A stretch of 64,000 bases of DNA from Mytilisepta virgata (lineage: Eukaryota; Mollusca; Bivalvia; Mytilida; Mytilidae): assembly GCA_028015205.1 (NCBI GenBank), contig CM051514.1, forward strand, positions 23,700,150 to 23,764,149, in the 5' to 3' direction. Below, piece by piece: positions 36,820 through 47,729 of this stretch. A program made the translations under genes and the position numbers. Positions within the stretch are counted from its first letter, which is position 1, and each line of letters starts with the position of its first letter. A model generated the notes under the pieces. The model searched no databases. It was not told the origin of the DNA and saw only the letters and a program-made list of their open reading frames with translations.

Positions 36820-38190
36820 AGCTCACCTGTCCTTTTATGTGAGCATTTGCTATCACTTGGCGTCTGTCGTCCGTCATAAACTTTTTCAAAGATTTTCTCC
36901 TCTGAAACCACTGAACCAATTACAACCATACTTAGTCTGAATGATCCTAAGGGTATCTAGAATAAAATTTTTGTTTTATTTTATTGTCTGTAGAGAAACA
37001 TGGCCGCCATGGCTAAAAATAGAACATAGGGGTAAACTGCAGTTTTTAGCTTATATCTCAAAAGCTAAAGCATTAAAGTAAAACTGGCATGGGGTAAAAA
37101 TGTTCATCAGGTCAAGATCTACCTGCCATGAAATTTTCAGATGAATCAGTCAACCCTTTGTTGGGTTATTGCCCCTGAATTGTTAATTTTAAGGAAATTT
37201 TGCAGTTTTAGGTTATTATCTTGAATATTATTATAGATAAAGACAAACTGTAAACAGAAAAAATGTGTTCAACAAATTAAGATCTACAAATAAGTCAACA
37301 TGTCCAAAATTGTCAATTGACCCATTATAGGAGTTTTTGCCCTTTAAAGACAATTTTTCACGTCATCTTTTTGAACTTTCAAAAATCTTCTCTGAAACTA
37401 CTGAATAATTTTCAGCTAAACTTAGGCTGAAAGATCCTTTGGGTATCTAGTATAAAGTAGGCTGAAAGATCCTTATGGTATCTAGTATAAAGTTTGTGTT
37501 TTCTTTTTTTCGTCCATCAAGAAACATGGCTGCCATGGCTAAAAATAAAACATAGGTGAAAAATGCACTTTTTGATTCATATCTCAAAAACTGAAGCTGT
37601 TAGAGCAAAACTTGAGAAGTAAAAATGTTTATGAGGTCAAGATCTACCTGCCATGAAATTTTAAGAGAAATCGGTCAACCCATTTTTGGGTTATTGCCCC
37701 TGAATTGTCAATTTTAAGGAAATTTGCAGTTTTAGGTTATTAACTGTACTACAAAATAGAGGGTCAAGGTCATTGAAAAAGTCCATAGCAACGTATGATA
37801 AAGTCCCTAGCAACCATATATATTTGGGTTAAGGACCCTATAATTTACTGGTACAATTCAAAAAGAAAGGTCAAGAGTCAAGGTCATTGGAAAAGTCTAT
37901 AGCAACAGATGAAAAAGTCCATAGAAACCATATATATCTAGATTCAGAACCCTATTATTTAGCTTTACAAGTCAATATGGAGGGTCAAGGTCCTTTTTAA
38001 AAAAAAGTAACCAATGGAAAGGTCCCTAGCAACCAGATATATTTGGGTTAAGGACCCTATAATTTAGCTGTTCAAGTCAATATGTATTCGAAAAATGCAC
38101 AGTATACATTAAATAGCAAAAATAATCATTGATGCAAGATCTACACAAAAAGTAACAGGTGAGCCGATTCAGGCTCTTGGGAACCTCTTG
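36820..38190 (+). mobile_element. Helitron-like element, AGCTCACC family (copy 3)
   Basis: It opens after TTTTT with AGCTCACCTGTCC and a degraded return arm (ATGTGAGC), then TCACTTGGCGTCTGTCGTCC. The body shares ACATGGCCGCCATGGCTAAAA, GTCAAGATCTACCTGCCATG and TGGGTTATTGCCCCTGAATT blocks, twice, with the left parts of 2084-4681 and 41905-43881, but lacks the AAGATGGCCGCC monomer array. It ends AGGCTC-TTGG-GAACCT (38171-38186, one mismatch) and CTTG (38187-38190). Non-coding. Confidence 0.65.
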
Positions 38191-38380
38191 TTTATGTCTG
38201 ACCTGTAAAGCAAAATTTAATATCTTCATCTGATCCCCTTACATATTTGGTCAAAGAGATATACTGTTGGTGCATGAATTGGGTACATTATCAAACTCCT
38301 TCAACAGTAGTGGTGTTCTGATGATCGATTATAACCGAAAATCAGTCAATTGTAGCCCTATTCTAAGTAATCGATTATAT

Positions 38381-38523
38381 ACAATTATGGCCCTCTTAGG
38401 AGGGGCACATCTAGAATTTTCAACTTGTGAGGGTTGTCTTCCGGAGGGCTTTAGCATGAGCGAAGACCACCTTCAAAAGTTGACAATTCTGGATGTTCTC
38501 TGACTAAGATGGCCATAATTGTT
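38381..38523. repeat. Imperfect foldback, about 58-bp arms
   Basis: The left arm ACAATTATGGCCCTCTTAG ... AGAATTTTCAACTTGTGAGG pairs with the right arm CCACCTTCAAAAGTTGACAA ... CTAAGATGGCCATAATTGT. The loop is about 25 bp around 38440-38464. It lies inside a 78-codon frame that I reject as coding. Probably a foldback-type or very short MITE. Confidence 0.65.
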
Positions 38524-39259
38524 TTATTATACTGAGCTTCTTGGTGACACACAAATTTTAAACAAAGACACACAAATGTAAACAAAAAATCATTTTGACC
38601 AACTGTTTCCCTGACATGGACATGTTGAAAATGAAAACAAGCAACTAGACAACTTTCTATTGGGTTTTCCGTCACGTGACCAGTGAGAATGGGGATGTTG
38701 AGGGGAAATAGAGATGTCGGGGGAGACAATACTATTGTCACCCTCGAGTTGTGATTTTCGGTTTGTCAGAGGAAACAGCCCAATTGTAAACATCAAGTGA
38801 TCAATTATCTAGCCAATTAGATACTGTTTTACATAGTGAGGTTTAATAAAAAAAAAATTTATGATCAGATTAATCGGAAAATTTCTGCATTCACTTTTCA
38901 CTTTTGATTCTTGTTTCTGCTGACGTCATCAAGTTGAGTGTTTGGTTCGTACCTCATTGAAAATGTGAGTAAGATCCATTTTTAAAACAATTTGACCCCA
39001 ATAAAGTGTTTTAAAATGAAATAAGAAGTAAGCAAGTAAGACTGAATTTGCGTCCAGAATCTTTGATTAATTTTGAATTTGAGAATATGGTTTTTACGTG
39101 CTGCGCATGCATATATCGAAATTATAAATGCTCAGTGTATAAATTACGCAACCAAGTATTGACAAAAGCTGCATATTTAACTTTAAAAAATTAAGAAAAC
39201 AGTTTTTATGTTCCGATTTAAATCTAGTATCAGTTGGTTGTGTATAAACGATAATCGAT
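38524..39259. other. No gene recognised
   Basis: No supported feature. The 96-codon minus-strand frame near 38451-38741 overlaps the foldback and resembles no family I know. Confidence 0.4.
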
Positions 39260-39261
39260 TA

Positions 39262-39714
39262 CTGTAAATATGGAAATTATTGCGATGTTTTTATTATTGC
39301 GAAAATTGCGATCGGTTTGGGATCGCCAAATTAAAAACTCGCATTTTTAATGCATATTTTTCATGATCGATCTATTCTTGTTATATCACCATTTGTTTAA
39401 ATTTACGCAGATAAGTTTCTGGTCATTTATTGACGACATCCGGACACATGTTAATTGGTAGATACTTAGTTGTATAGTTATTGTTTGGACAGCTATTATA
39501 TATATAAATGACATTTTGAATTCTAATTTTTTTAAAACCATTAATTAAAACTATTTCATACATAAAACTTCCATCTTCAATTTTTACCCCGATCGCAATA
39601 ATAAAACTTTTTAGTTTTTACGCGGGCAGCGATCGCAATAATTAAAACTGGCAATTTTGCCTGGAGTAGAAGAATCGCAATAATAAGTGCACGCGAAAAT
39701 TTCCAAATTTACAG
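39262..39714. mobile_element. TA-flanked MITE (Tc1/mariner-like)
   Basis: CTGTAAATATGGAAATTATT begins at 39262 and ATTTCCAAATTTACAG ends at 39714, about 24-bp TIRs with a few mismatches, with TA on each side (39260-39261, 39715-39716). The interior repeats GATCGCAATAATAAAA-type blocks at both ends. 453 bp, no transposase. TA target duplication fits Tc1/mariner. Confidence 0.75.
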
Positions 39715-39716
39715 TA

Positions 39717-40822
39717 TTAAATTTTTTCCCATTGCCATCACTATTCAACCGGCCTTTTTTCTTACTGGGAAAGAAACATACATTTTTTCCAAGAAGTCAG
39801 GCCTCAGATTTGTTGCATACAATTTGAATAGTTTTAATTAGTGCAGTCATTAAGTATTGTACAATTAAAGGGAATCAGTAATGTTAAAACAATAAAGAAT
39901 GTATTAAACATCATCGTTTCATTCGCATGAACAAATTGTTATCAATATATTTTGTTACCATAACTTTGAATGATATATCAGTTACATTCCCAAAAGGCAG
40001 GTCCCATTTACAGAATTATACATCAAATTCCCTGAAATTTAGATAATTCAAATGCCATTTATCTTATTATTAAAATGCAGACATGTTATATACATCTCAA
40101 TACATGCAAATAAAAATTTAAAAAAATTAATTTTATACAGAAAATTTTTGCGAACTCGAGTAATATAACACTGCATGTAAGAATAATACTGTTCTGAGAC
40201 TTAAATTACACACCAACATGGGGTTAATGAGCATAAGAAAATAACTGTCAGTATGGTGATCTTAATACAAAAGTCCAGAACACCTAAAGAAATGTACGTA
40301 AAAGTTTTAAACCAGTCTTTTATTCAATTTATTCTGGCTTTTCTGCCAGTATCATCAACATTTTTAGGTCCCGCCCATGAATATGGAAGGAACAAAATGA
40401 TTTAACCTTGTCTGTACATCCATCTGGCTTGGTTAAGTTTTTATGTTTAGACAATTTCTCAGAAACCCATTGTACGTGGTGCATTCGTTGATTGTTCGTT
40501 CAGCATCTGTGCATTGTTCGTACATAGTTCTTTCATGTGTTGTTAACTTTAACATTGCAGGGACCATTGACAATTATGGCTTCAAATGAAATGAAGAACA
40601 AATTTTGGAAGTTATCAATACCAAGCTAAGGAAAAGGAAAAATAAGCACTGATCTAATAAGATGACTAAAGTACTAAAAATTATTGTGATATGATAATCA
40701 TAATAATAATTATAAATGAGTTAATGGTAAGAAAAACAGACAGGGCTTCTTTTTCACACATATAGAAAACATTTTTTGACATATTTATTTTAATGTCTGC
40801 CATTATTTTTCAAAATTGTCTC
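39717..40822. other. No gene recognised; dispersed repeat fragment
   Basis: Around 40395-40470, CCTTGTCTGTACATCCATCT, GGCTTGGTTAAG and AATTTCTCAGAAACCCATTG resembles 24808-24915 and 41105-41175. Otherwise AT-rich and featureless. Confidence 0.4.
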
Positions 40823-41701
40823 ATTCAACAAAAATTTTTCAGATACAAGTTAATAAATTCAGACTAGTCTTCTGCTTGATGTCATAACTGACCTATTTTT
40901 ACCAGCCCACCTTTAGTTTATTATTGATGTGATAGGAGAAAAAAGAGTATATTACGACCATAACTTATTTTTTGGTACCAAATGGCGTCAGGAAACGTGT
41001 TTTGAATATTTCAGACGTAAAACTGGTTTTTTTTAATTGTTGTAATTGCAATTCTTATGATAGTAGATTTTCTATGTGCTTTTTGTATCTCACTATTTTC
41101 ATACCATGTCTGTATGTCCGTTCGTCGGTTTAAGTTTTTTACTTTAGATCTATTTCTCAAAAACCCATTAAGATACATCATGACATTATGGGCACATTTA
41201 TTTCTGCACTAAACGATGTAAACAACTACGCGAACATACGTTTAATCCATTTATTTGTACCAATTTCATGTCAACATTGACAAAGTTTATGTAATTTTGT
41301 GAACACAAAATCATCGTGTAACCATTGAACGCGGTGTTGACTGCCTTATCAAGAACTAAACGATAGTCAACTCGACAAAATTTATGTCAGAAATAAATGC
41401 ACTTTAAATATCACTACCATTCTCTTGTAGAACTGAACACATGTAATACATGAGTGTCTCCTATATAGTTTTGAATCTTATTTCATATTGTAGGTATCCA
41501 ACAATTGGATCATTATGACCTACATTTCATGCTTGAGTGATTGATAAGTTTTTGCGTTTGGATCTGTTTCTCAGAAATTTACTGAGATATATCAATGCTA
41601 TAACACCACTTTATTCATCTGGTAAAAATAGGTCAGTTATGACATCAAGCAGAAGACTAGTCTGAATTTATTAACTTGTATCTGAAAAATTTTTGTTGAA
41701 T
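40823..41701. mobile_element. Perfect 83-bp inverted repeats around a 713-bp core
   Basis: The arm at 40823-40905 is the exact reverse complement of 41619-41701, base for base. The core has no long frame. It contains a dispersed-repeat block (TGTCTGTATGTCCGTTCG, 41109) and a smaller inner inverted repeat, CATTTATTTCTG (about 41194-41206) / CAGAAATAAATG (about 41388-41399). No target duplication is evident. Either a recent long-TIR DNA element, a recent inverted duplication, or an assembly artefact. Confidence 0.7.
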
Positions 41702-41904
41702 ATATAATGTGAAACTGTCATATATCTCAAATATTTATCAAAACTATTTCCCCATCATAAATTATAGGAATTCTATGTACAGGAGGACAGGGCACCCATG
41801 TCTTACAGACACACAATGTCTAATTTAAAAAGTCTTCTTTTTTTTCATTGATTTACAACATTAATTCTTAAATATATAATGGATATACTGTTTAGTCACT
41901 TTTT

Positions 41905-43881
41905 AGCTCACCTGACCCGAAGGGTCAAGTGAGCTTTTCTCATCACTTGGCGTCCGTCGTCGTCCGTCGTCGTCCGTTAACTTTTACAAAAATCTTCTCC
42001 TCTGAAACTACTGGGCCAAATTGAACCAAACTTGGCCACAAGCATCATTAAGGTATCTAGTTTAAAAAATGTGTCCGATTACCCCGCCTGCCAACCAACA
42101 TGGCCGACATGGCTAAAAATAGCACATAGGGGTAAACTGCAGTTTTTGTCTTATATCTCAAAAACTAAAGCAATTAGAGCAAAACTGACATGGGGTAAAA
42201 ATGTTCATCAGGACAAGATCTACCTGTCATAAAATTTTCAGACGAATCGGTCAACCCTTTGTTGGGTTATTGCCCCTGAATTGTTAATTTTAAGGAAATT
42301 TTGCAGTTTTAGGTTATTATCTTGAATATTATTATAGATAAAGACAAATTGTACACTGCAAAAATGTTCCACCAAGTAAGATCTACAAATAAGTCAACAT
42401 GACCAAAATCATTGATTGACCCCTTATAGGAGTTTTTGCCCTTTAAAGACAGCATCCAGCGTAAACTTTCCTTTAAATATCTTTTCCTCTCAAACCACTG
42501 ACCCAATTGAGATCAAAGTTTGGTGGAATGGTCCTTGGGTGGTCCCCTTCCAAAACTGTATCCGGCATTCCCGACTTCCAACCGACATGGCTGCTGTTAC
42601 TAAAAATAGAAAAAAAGGGGGGGTGACTTTTAAAAATCTTCTTATATGAAACTACAAGTCCAGTTGGAACCAAAGTTTGCAGTAATAGTTCTTAAGAGGT
42701 TCTGTTTCAGAAATATGTCCAATGACCCGGACTGTTAACCAAGATGGCCGCCACAGCCGAACTTAGTTTAACATAGGGCCCTATGGGAAAATTCATTGAA
42801 AAATCTTCTTGTCTGAAACCACTTGACATATTGGAGCAGGACTTGGCGGCATTGGTCCTTAGGAGGTCCTTTTTCAGAAATGTGTCTGATTTCGTGGACT
42901 GTGAACCAAGATGGCCGCCACAGCCGAACTTAGTTTAACATAGGACCCTATGGGAAATTCACTTAAAAATCTTCTCGTCTGAAACCACTAAGCCAATTAG
43001 AATTAGACTTAGAAGCAATGGTCCTTAGATGGTCCTCTTTCAGAATTTTGTGCGATGACCCAGACTGTCAACCAAGATGGCCGCCACACCCGAACTTAGT
43101 TTAACATAGGGCCCTATGGGAAAATTCATTGAAAAATCTTCTTGTCTGAAACCACTTGACATATTGGAGCCAGACTTGGCGGCATTGGTCCTTAGGAGGT
43201 CCTTTCTCAGAAATGTGTCTGATTTCGTGGACTGTGAACCAAGATGGCCACCACAGCAGAACTTAGTTTAACATAGGACCCTATGGGAAAATCACTCAAA
43301 AATCTTCTTGTCTGAAACCACTTGACCAATTGGAACCAGACTTGGCAGCAATGGTCCTTAGATGGTCCTCTTACAGAGGTGTGTCCGATGACCCGGACTG
43401 TCAACCAAGATGGCCGCCACAACCGAACTTAGTTTAACATAGGGCCCTATAGGAAAATTCATTGAAAAATCTTCTTGTCTGAAACCACTTGACATATTGA
43501 AGCCAAACTTGGCAGCATTGGTCCTTAGGAGGTCCTTTCTCAGAAATGTGTCTGATTTCGTGGACTGTTAACCAAGATGGCCGCCACAGCCGAACTTAGT
43601 TTAACATAGGGCCCTATGGGAAAATTCATTGAAAAATCTTCTCGTCTGAAACCGCTTAGCCAGTTGGAACAAGACTTAGCAGAAATGGTCCTTAGATGGT
43701 TCTCCTTTAGAAATGTATCCGTTGACCTGGACTTAACCAAGATGACTGCCACAGCTGAAATTAGTTCAACATAGAATCCTATAGAAAATAGCCAAATTGA
43801 CTGCAACACTTAAATTTTTAGGTCTGCTCAAGGTGAAAAGTTAAATCCAGGTGAGCGATACAGGCTCTTGAGAGCCTCTAG
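41905..43881 (+). mobile_element. Helitron-like element, AGCTCACC family, most complete copy (copy 4)
   Basis: The 5' hairpin AGCTCACCTGACCC-GAA-GGGTCAAGTGAGCT (41905-41935, one mismatch) is followed by CGTCCGTCGTCGTCCGTCGTC-like repeats. A unique leader continues to about 42660, then about seven monomers of 166-167 bp (AAGATGGCCGCC at 42741, 42908, 43074 and on). The end is AGGCTC-TTGA-GAGCCT (43862-43877) and CTAG (43878-43881), then TT. It holds the empty site for the MITE nested in copy 1 (42681-42690). No helicase or Rep frame, so non-autonomous. Helitron affiliation is inferred from the 3' end. Confidence 0.7.
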
Positions 43882-44811
43882 TTCATTGTAGGAAAATTAG
43901 ATTTTCAAAATTATAGTTACATAATATTTATTTGACCTTCCTTGTAAGTCAGATTTTTTGTCAATTCCTTGATTTGTTTGTGTGTATGTAAGATGTAACT
44001 ATTTTCTGAAGCATTACATTCTTGAATTTAACATTTTTCCAATTGAGATAGGCTGTTGAGGTATCAATTGTGGTAAGTTATTTTTTATTTTCAGTGAAAA
44101 ATAAATTAAACAAAAAAATTGAAAACAAGCAAATGTATATAAATATATATTCCCTAAGTTGAAACAGACTCCATAGCTCGAATCTAGCTTCCATGAAAAT
44201 AAGTTCGTCATAAAGTGTTTTCGTAGTTGTCGAAAATAACCGCGAGGTGATTGCCATTATTTTTAATGGAAGATCGGGGACACTTGGAATAATCTTGTCG
44301 ATGAATTATTGTCTGGATACTCTATATTTCAATATTTTGTAAAATTTTAATTTGTATCGGGGTTTTCCAAAGAAAGAAATCTGTTTTTATTGGTTAGGTG
44401 ATATAAAAGGCAGGTGGGGCCCAATGTTGATGAAATAAAACCTCCTCTTCTATTATTTGACAGTTGACATCTCATTTCTCGCTTACTATTAGGGATAGAA
44501 AAAAATTCATAATCAATGGGGTAAAGTAATAGAATCTGATTCTCCAATGATTGAACTTAAAATGCCAAGTATAATATTACAAACAAATATGGCGGGGAAA
44601 TTGCATGTGCAAATTTAATCAGTTTGTGGTTTATCAATATGTCTGTAAATTTATATAGTTGTTTGAACTTTCAGTCTTCGCTGGTTTGATAAATTTGATA
44701 AACCAAACATCGATTAAATTGTTGCGTGTTAGCTTCTCAGACAAACCAGTTCAATGTTTTTCTTCAGTCATTGTATTCCTTCATTTTATCTGGTGGATTA
44801 CGAAATTTATC
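43882..44811. other. No gene recognised
   Basis: AT-rich and featureless by eye. Confidence 0.4.
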
Positions 44812-45080
44812 GGGGCCTCGGTGGCCGAGTGGTCTAGGTAGTTCGTCATGACTACTAATGATCACTAGCCTGTCTACGCTGAGTTTGTGAGTTCAATTCT
44901 CACCTGTGACAGGGTGTGTTTGACTCCGATCTGTATTGACAGGGATTGCCAATTTTCCTACCGTAGTAGTTTGTGGTTCTGTCCGGGTACTCTGGCTTCC
45001 TCCACCAATAACAACTGGCCGCTACGAAATAGCCAAATGTGCTGAAAACAGTGTAAAACCCCAACTAAACAAACAAATAA
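44812..45080 (+). mobile_element. Full-length V-SINE-like element with 8-bp target duplication
   Basis: The head GGGGCCTCGGTGGCCGAGTG carries the A box; GAGTTCAATTCTCACC is the B-box region. Then CCGGGTACTCTGGCTTCCTC and CACCAATAACAACTGGCC, ending in an (AAAC)n tail. GAAATTTA is duplicated at 44802-44809 and 45083-45090. Confidence 0.88.
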
Positions 45081-45090
45081 ATGAAATTTA

Positions 45091-45649
45091 ACAAATCTGT
45101 GGTCTCTTGAGATTTAAATACTTGTGAAATATCACATTTTAAAGGTTTAAAATTTTCCTATTTCAAATTGATGAGTTTATACAGGATAATGTAATAGAAA
45201 GATGTATATAGAAAACTCACTGGTCACAACCACTTTAAATGAATTTAGTACATAAATTTTTTTTGAATATATGTAAAAGATCGTTATATATGTACTTTTT
45301 TTTTTAGATGGCACCGTGATATTTTACAATATAATTATTAGATTTTTTTAGTGAGAACGAAAATAGAATTAGATGGTCTATTTCTGAGCTCATAAAAGAT
45401 CACATTTCTTTATATTTGGTAACATATATTTCCAAACAAAATATATTTTATTGATTTTTTTTTCTTCGAAATGACTTCAAAAGGTAACATAAGAATTGGA
45501 GATAATGGAAGAAAGGACTTTTGAGATTAAATCAGTGTTTTGAGAAAGAAAACTTTTTTTTAGTTCTTGGAAGGCCATAGTTTTGTAATTGCTATTTATT
45601 ACATTGATCGTGGAGAATAACCAGGTTTTTTGAAGTGAAAGAATATCTC
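45091..45649. other. No gene recognised
   Basis: AT-rich, leading into the 92-bp satellite. Nothing else supported. Confidence 0.4.
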
Positions 45650-46035
45650 TTTTGCACTTGAGTCGGCATATGATTTTGATAAACATTTTTTTTTAATTCC
45701 AGAAATTTAATCCATAGTTTTGTTAGTGCTGTATCCGACTTGCACTTGAGTCTGCATATGATTTTTAAGAAAGACAATTTATTTTTAGTTCCAGAAATTT
45801 AATCCATAGTTTTGTTAGTGCTGTATCCGACTTGCACGTGAGTCGGCATTTGATTTTTAAGAAACACAGTTTATTTTTAGCTCCAGAAATTTAATCCATA
45901 GTTTTGTTAGTGCTGTATCCGACTTGCACTTGAGTCGTCATATGATTTTTAAAAAACACAATTTATTTTTATTTCTAGAAATTTAATTTAAGTACTGTAT
46001 CTGACTCTCACTTAAGTTGGCAGATGATTTTAAGA
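45650..46035. repeat. 92-bp tandem repeat, about four copies
   Basis: AGAAATTTAATCCATAG recurs at 45701, 45793 and 45885 (exact 92-bp spacing), with a degenerate copy at 45977. Each unit contains CCGACTTGCACTTGAGTCGG, a CCGACT/AGTCGG dyad. The first and last units are diverged, the middle ones nearly identical. Confidence 0.88.
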
Positions 46036-46193
46036 ACTGTTTATTCAGTTAGCTGTAGGAAGTTGGTTGTAATTAATTATATAATGTACTTTTATGATCC
46101 TAAAATTGATTATGGAGCTCCCAAAGTATTTCAGAAGCTCCTGAAATTTAATTTTGGGGTTATTGAATTGATTAATGGAGTTCCCTAAATATG

Positions 46194-46227
46194 TCAGGAG
46201 GTCCATAAATATCTCAGGACCTCCTGA
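46194..46227. repeat. 11-bp perfect hairpin
   Basis: TCAGGAGGTCC (46194-46204) and GGACCTCCTGA (46217-46227) with a 12-base spacer. Similar half-sites (CAGAAGCTCCTGAAAT) lie just upstream near 46131. Not followed by a T-run, so no terminator is claimed. Confidence 0.6.
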
Positions 46228-46549
46228 AATAAAATAATTTTGACGAATTGGGTTCCTTATCTTGGATTATGTATCAAATCATACAGAAGAAAATTGATTT
46301 ATCTCCCTTGGCTTGATTTGTTTGAGATGGAAGTCTGCATGACTCTGTCTGTTTGCAAGTCACAAAGTCAACTTTTGAGGGTGTCAAAAAGTTTTTGGTG
46401 CAGATTGCTTCAGTGTCAGTAATCATATATACACAGAAGGTATTTACTTTTGTCACTTGGCAGTTATAAATGTATTCATTAACTAATGACGTAAAATACA
46501 ATAAAAAATGGTCATTTTATATAAATAGAAGTTCAACAGAACAGGACAT

Positions 46550-46600
46550 TTATACAGGGCCAATACAGAAATTACAGGGCATTTATACAGGGCTAATACA
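46550..46600. repeat. Short direct repeat, about 32-bp spacing
   Basis: CATTTATACAGGGCCAATAC is followed about 32 bp later by CATTTATACAGGGCTAATAC, with ATTACAGGG between them. Confidence 0.7.
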
Positions 46601-46838
46601 TAATTTCAACTTCCGGTTTAAAATGATATTATTGTTGAATTTTCTGTTGCACAAACTATCTAATTTAAAATTACAAGTATTAAAATACAGAAAACAAACT
46701 GAGATGAAAATAGATATACAAAACATACTACATGGGAAAGTATAAATCAATACAAATACAAATCAGCATGAAAATATGGAATGAAAAACCCCACAGATTT
46801 GATTTTAATCCGTTAGTTAATAAAAGTGTCATTAAATG

Positions 46839-46953
46839 GTTATTTTCATATAAAGCCTGTATTAAGTCCTCCAGCAGTCGTATTGGGCCTCGATCATCTG
46901 TTTGGCCGAATACAACTGTCTCAGACTTAATACAGGCTTTATATGAAAATACC
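46839..46953. mobile_element. Small foldback element with about 50-bp arms
   Basis: The outer 28 bp are a perfect inverted repeat: TATTTTCATATAAAGCCTGT plus ATTAAGTC (46841-46868) against 46924-46951. Pairing continues less perfectly to CGTATTGGGCC / GGCCGAATACA near the loop. Total about 115 bp, non-coding. Overlapping short frames are incidental. Confidence 0.75.
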
Positions 46954-47213
46954 CTATTTATAATACTATATTATGTGAACCTAATATATACATGCCAATT
47001 AATCCATTTAGTCCCAGTTTGTGTTTTAAGTCTACCAACCTATGATATTAAAAATATTGAAAAATAAAGATGCTTCTGCAAAATTGGGAAAAACGTTTAG
47101 CCTGAATTCATAGGTAGTATAGATACTTTAGAATTCATAGATAATATAGATATTTTATTGGCACAAACGCATTAGTATATACATGGTTAAGGCCAATGTC
47201 AAAAACACAAGAA

Positions 47214-47471
47214 GGGGCCTCGGTGGCCAAGTGGTCTGGGTAGTTCGTCACGACTACTAATGATCACTACGCTGAGGTTGTGAGTTCGAATCTCACCTGT
47301 GGCGGGATGTGTTCGACTCCAATTTTAATTGACAAGGATTGCCAATTTTCCTACCGAAGGTCGTGGTTCTCTCTGGATACTCCGGCTTCCTCCACCAATA
47401 AAAACTCTCCCCTGCGAAATAGCCAAATGTGCTGAAAACGGCGTAAAACCCCAACTAAACAAACAAACAAA
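47214..47471 (+). mobile_element. Young V-SINE-like element with perfect 13-bp target duplication
   Basis: GGGGCCTCGGTGGCCAAGTG starts the tRNA-like head; B box GAGTTCGAATCTC (47282-47294). The V-domain-like GATACTCCGGCTTCCTCCAC and AATAAAAACT follow, then an AAAC tail. CAAAAACACAAGA occurs at 47200-47212 and again at 47472-47484. A short deletion removes most of the AGCCTGTCA segment between the boxes. Confidence 0.92.
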
Positions 47472-47729
47472 CAAAAACACAAGATGAAATGAACAACATG
47501 TTGAAGCATGTTACAAATTAACAATATAAAAGTTAGTACTAAATCATACTGTTTTTTATTTTTTAGACATTCTACTATGTAAGAAGAAGTCAGCTTTTGG
47601 CAATACTCTGAGCTACTATTTGTCAATAAATTAATAATATTGTTGCTGTTATTATCATTAGACAGAATAGTATTATTGATTTTTTAAAGTAATACTGAGC
47701 GTTTAGGATTATATTCCCTACAGTGTAAT

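Noticed and set aside
44820..44900. Possible tRNA gene
   Set aside because: A- and B-box-like motifs are present, but the sequence is the head of a SINE with a central domain and AAAC tail, and no full cloverleaf is supported.
46194..46227. Rho-independent terminator
   Set aside because: A perfect hairpin, but no T-run follows and the DNA is not bacterial.
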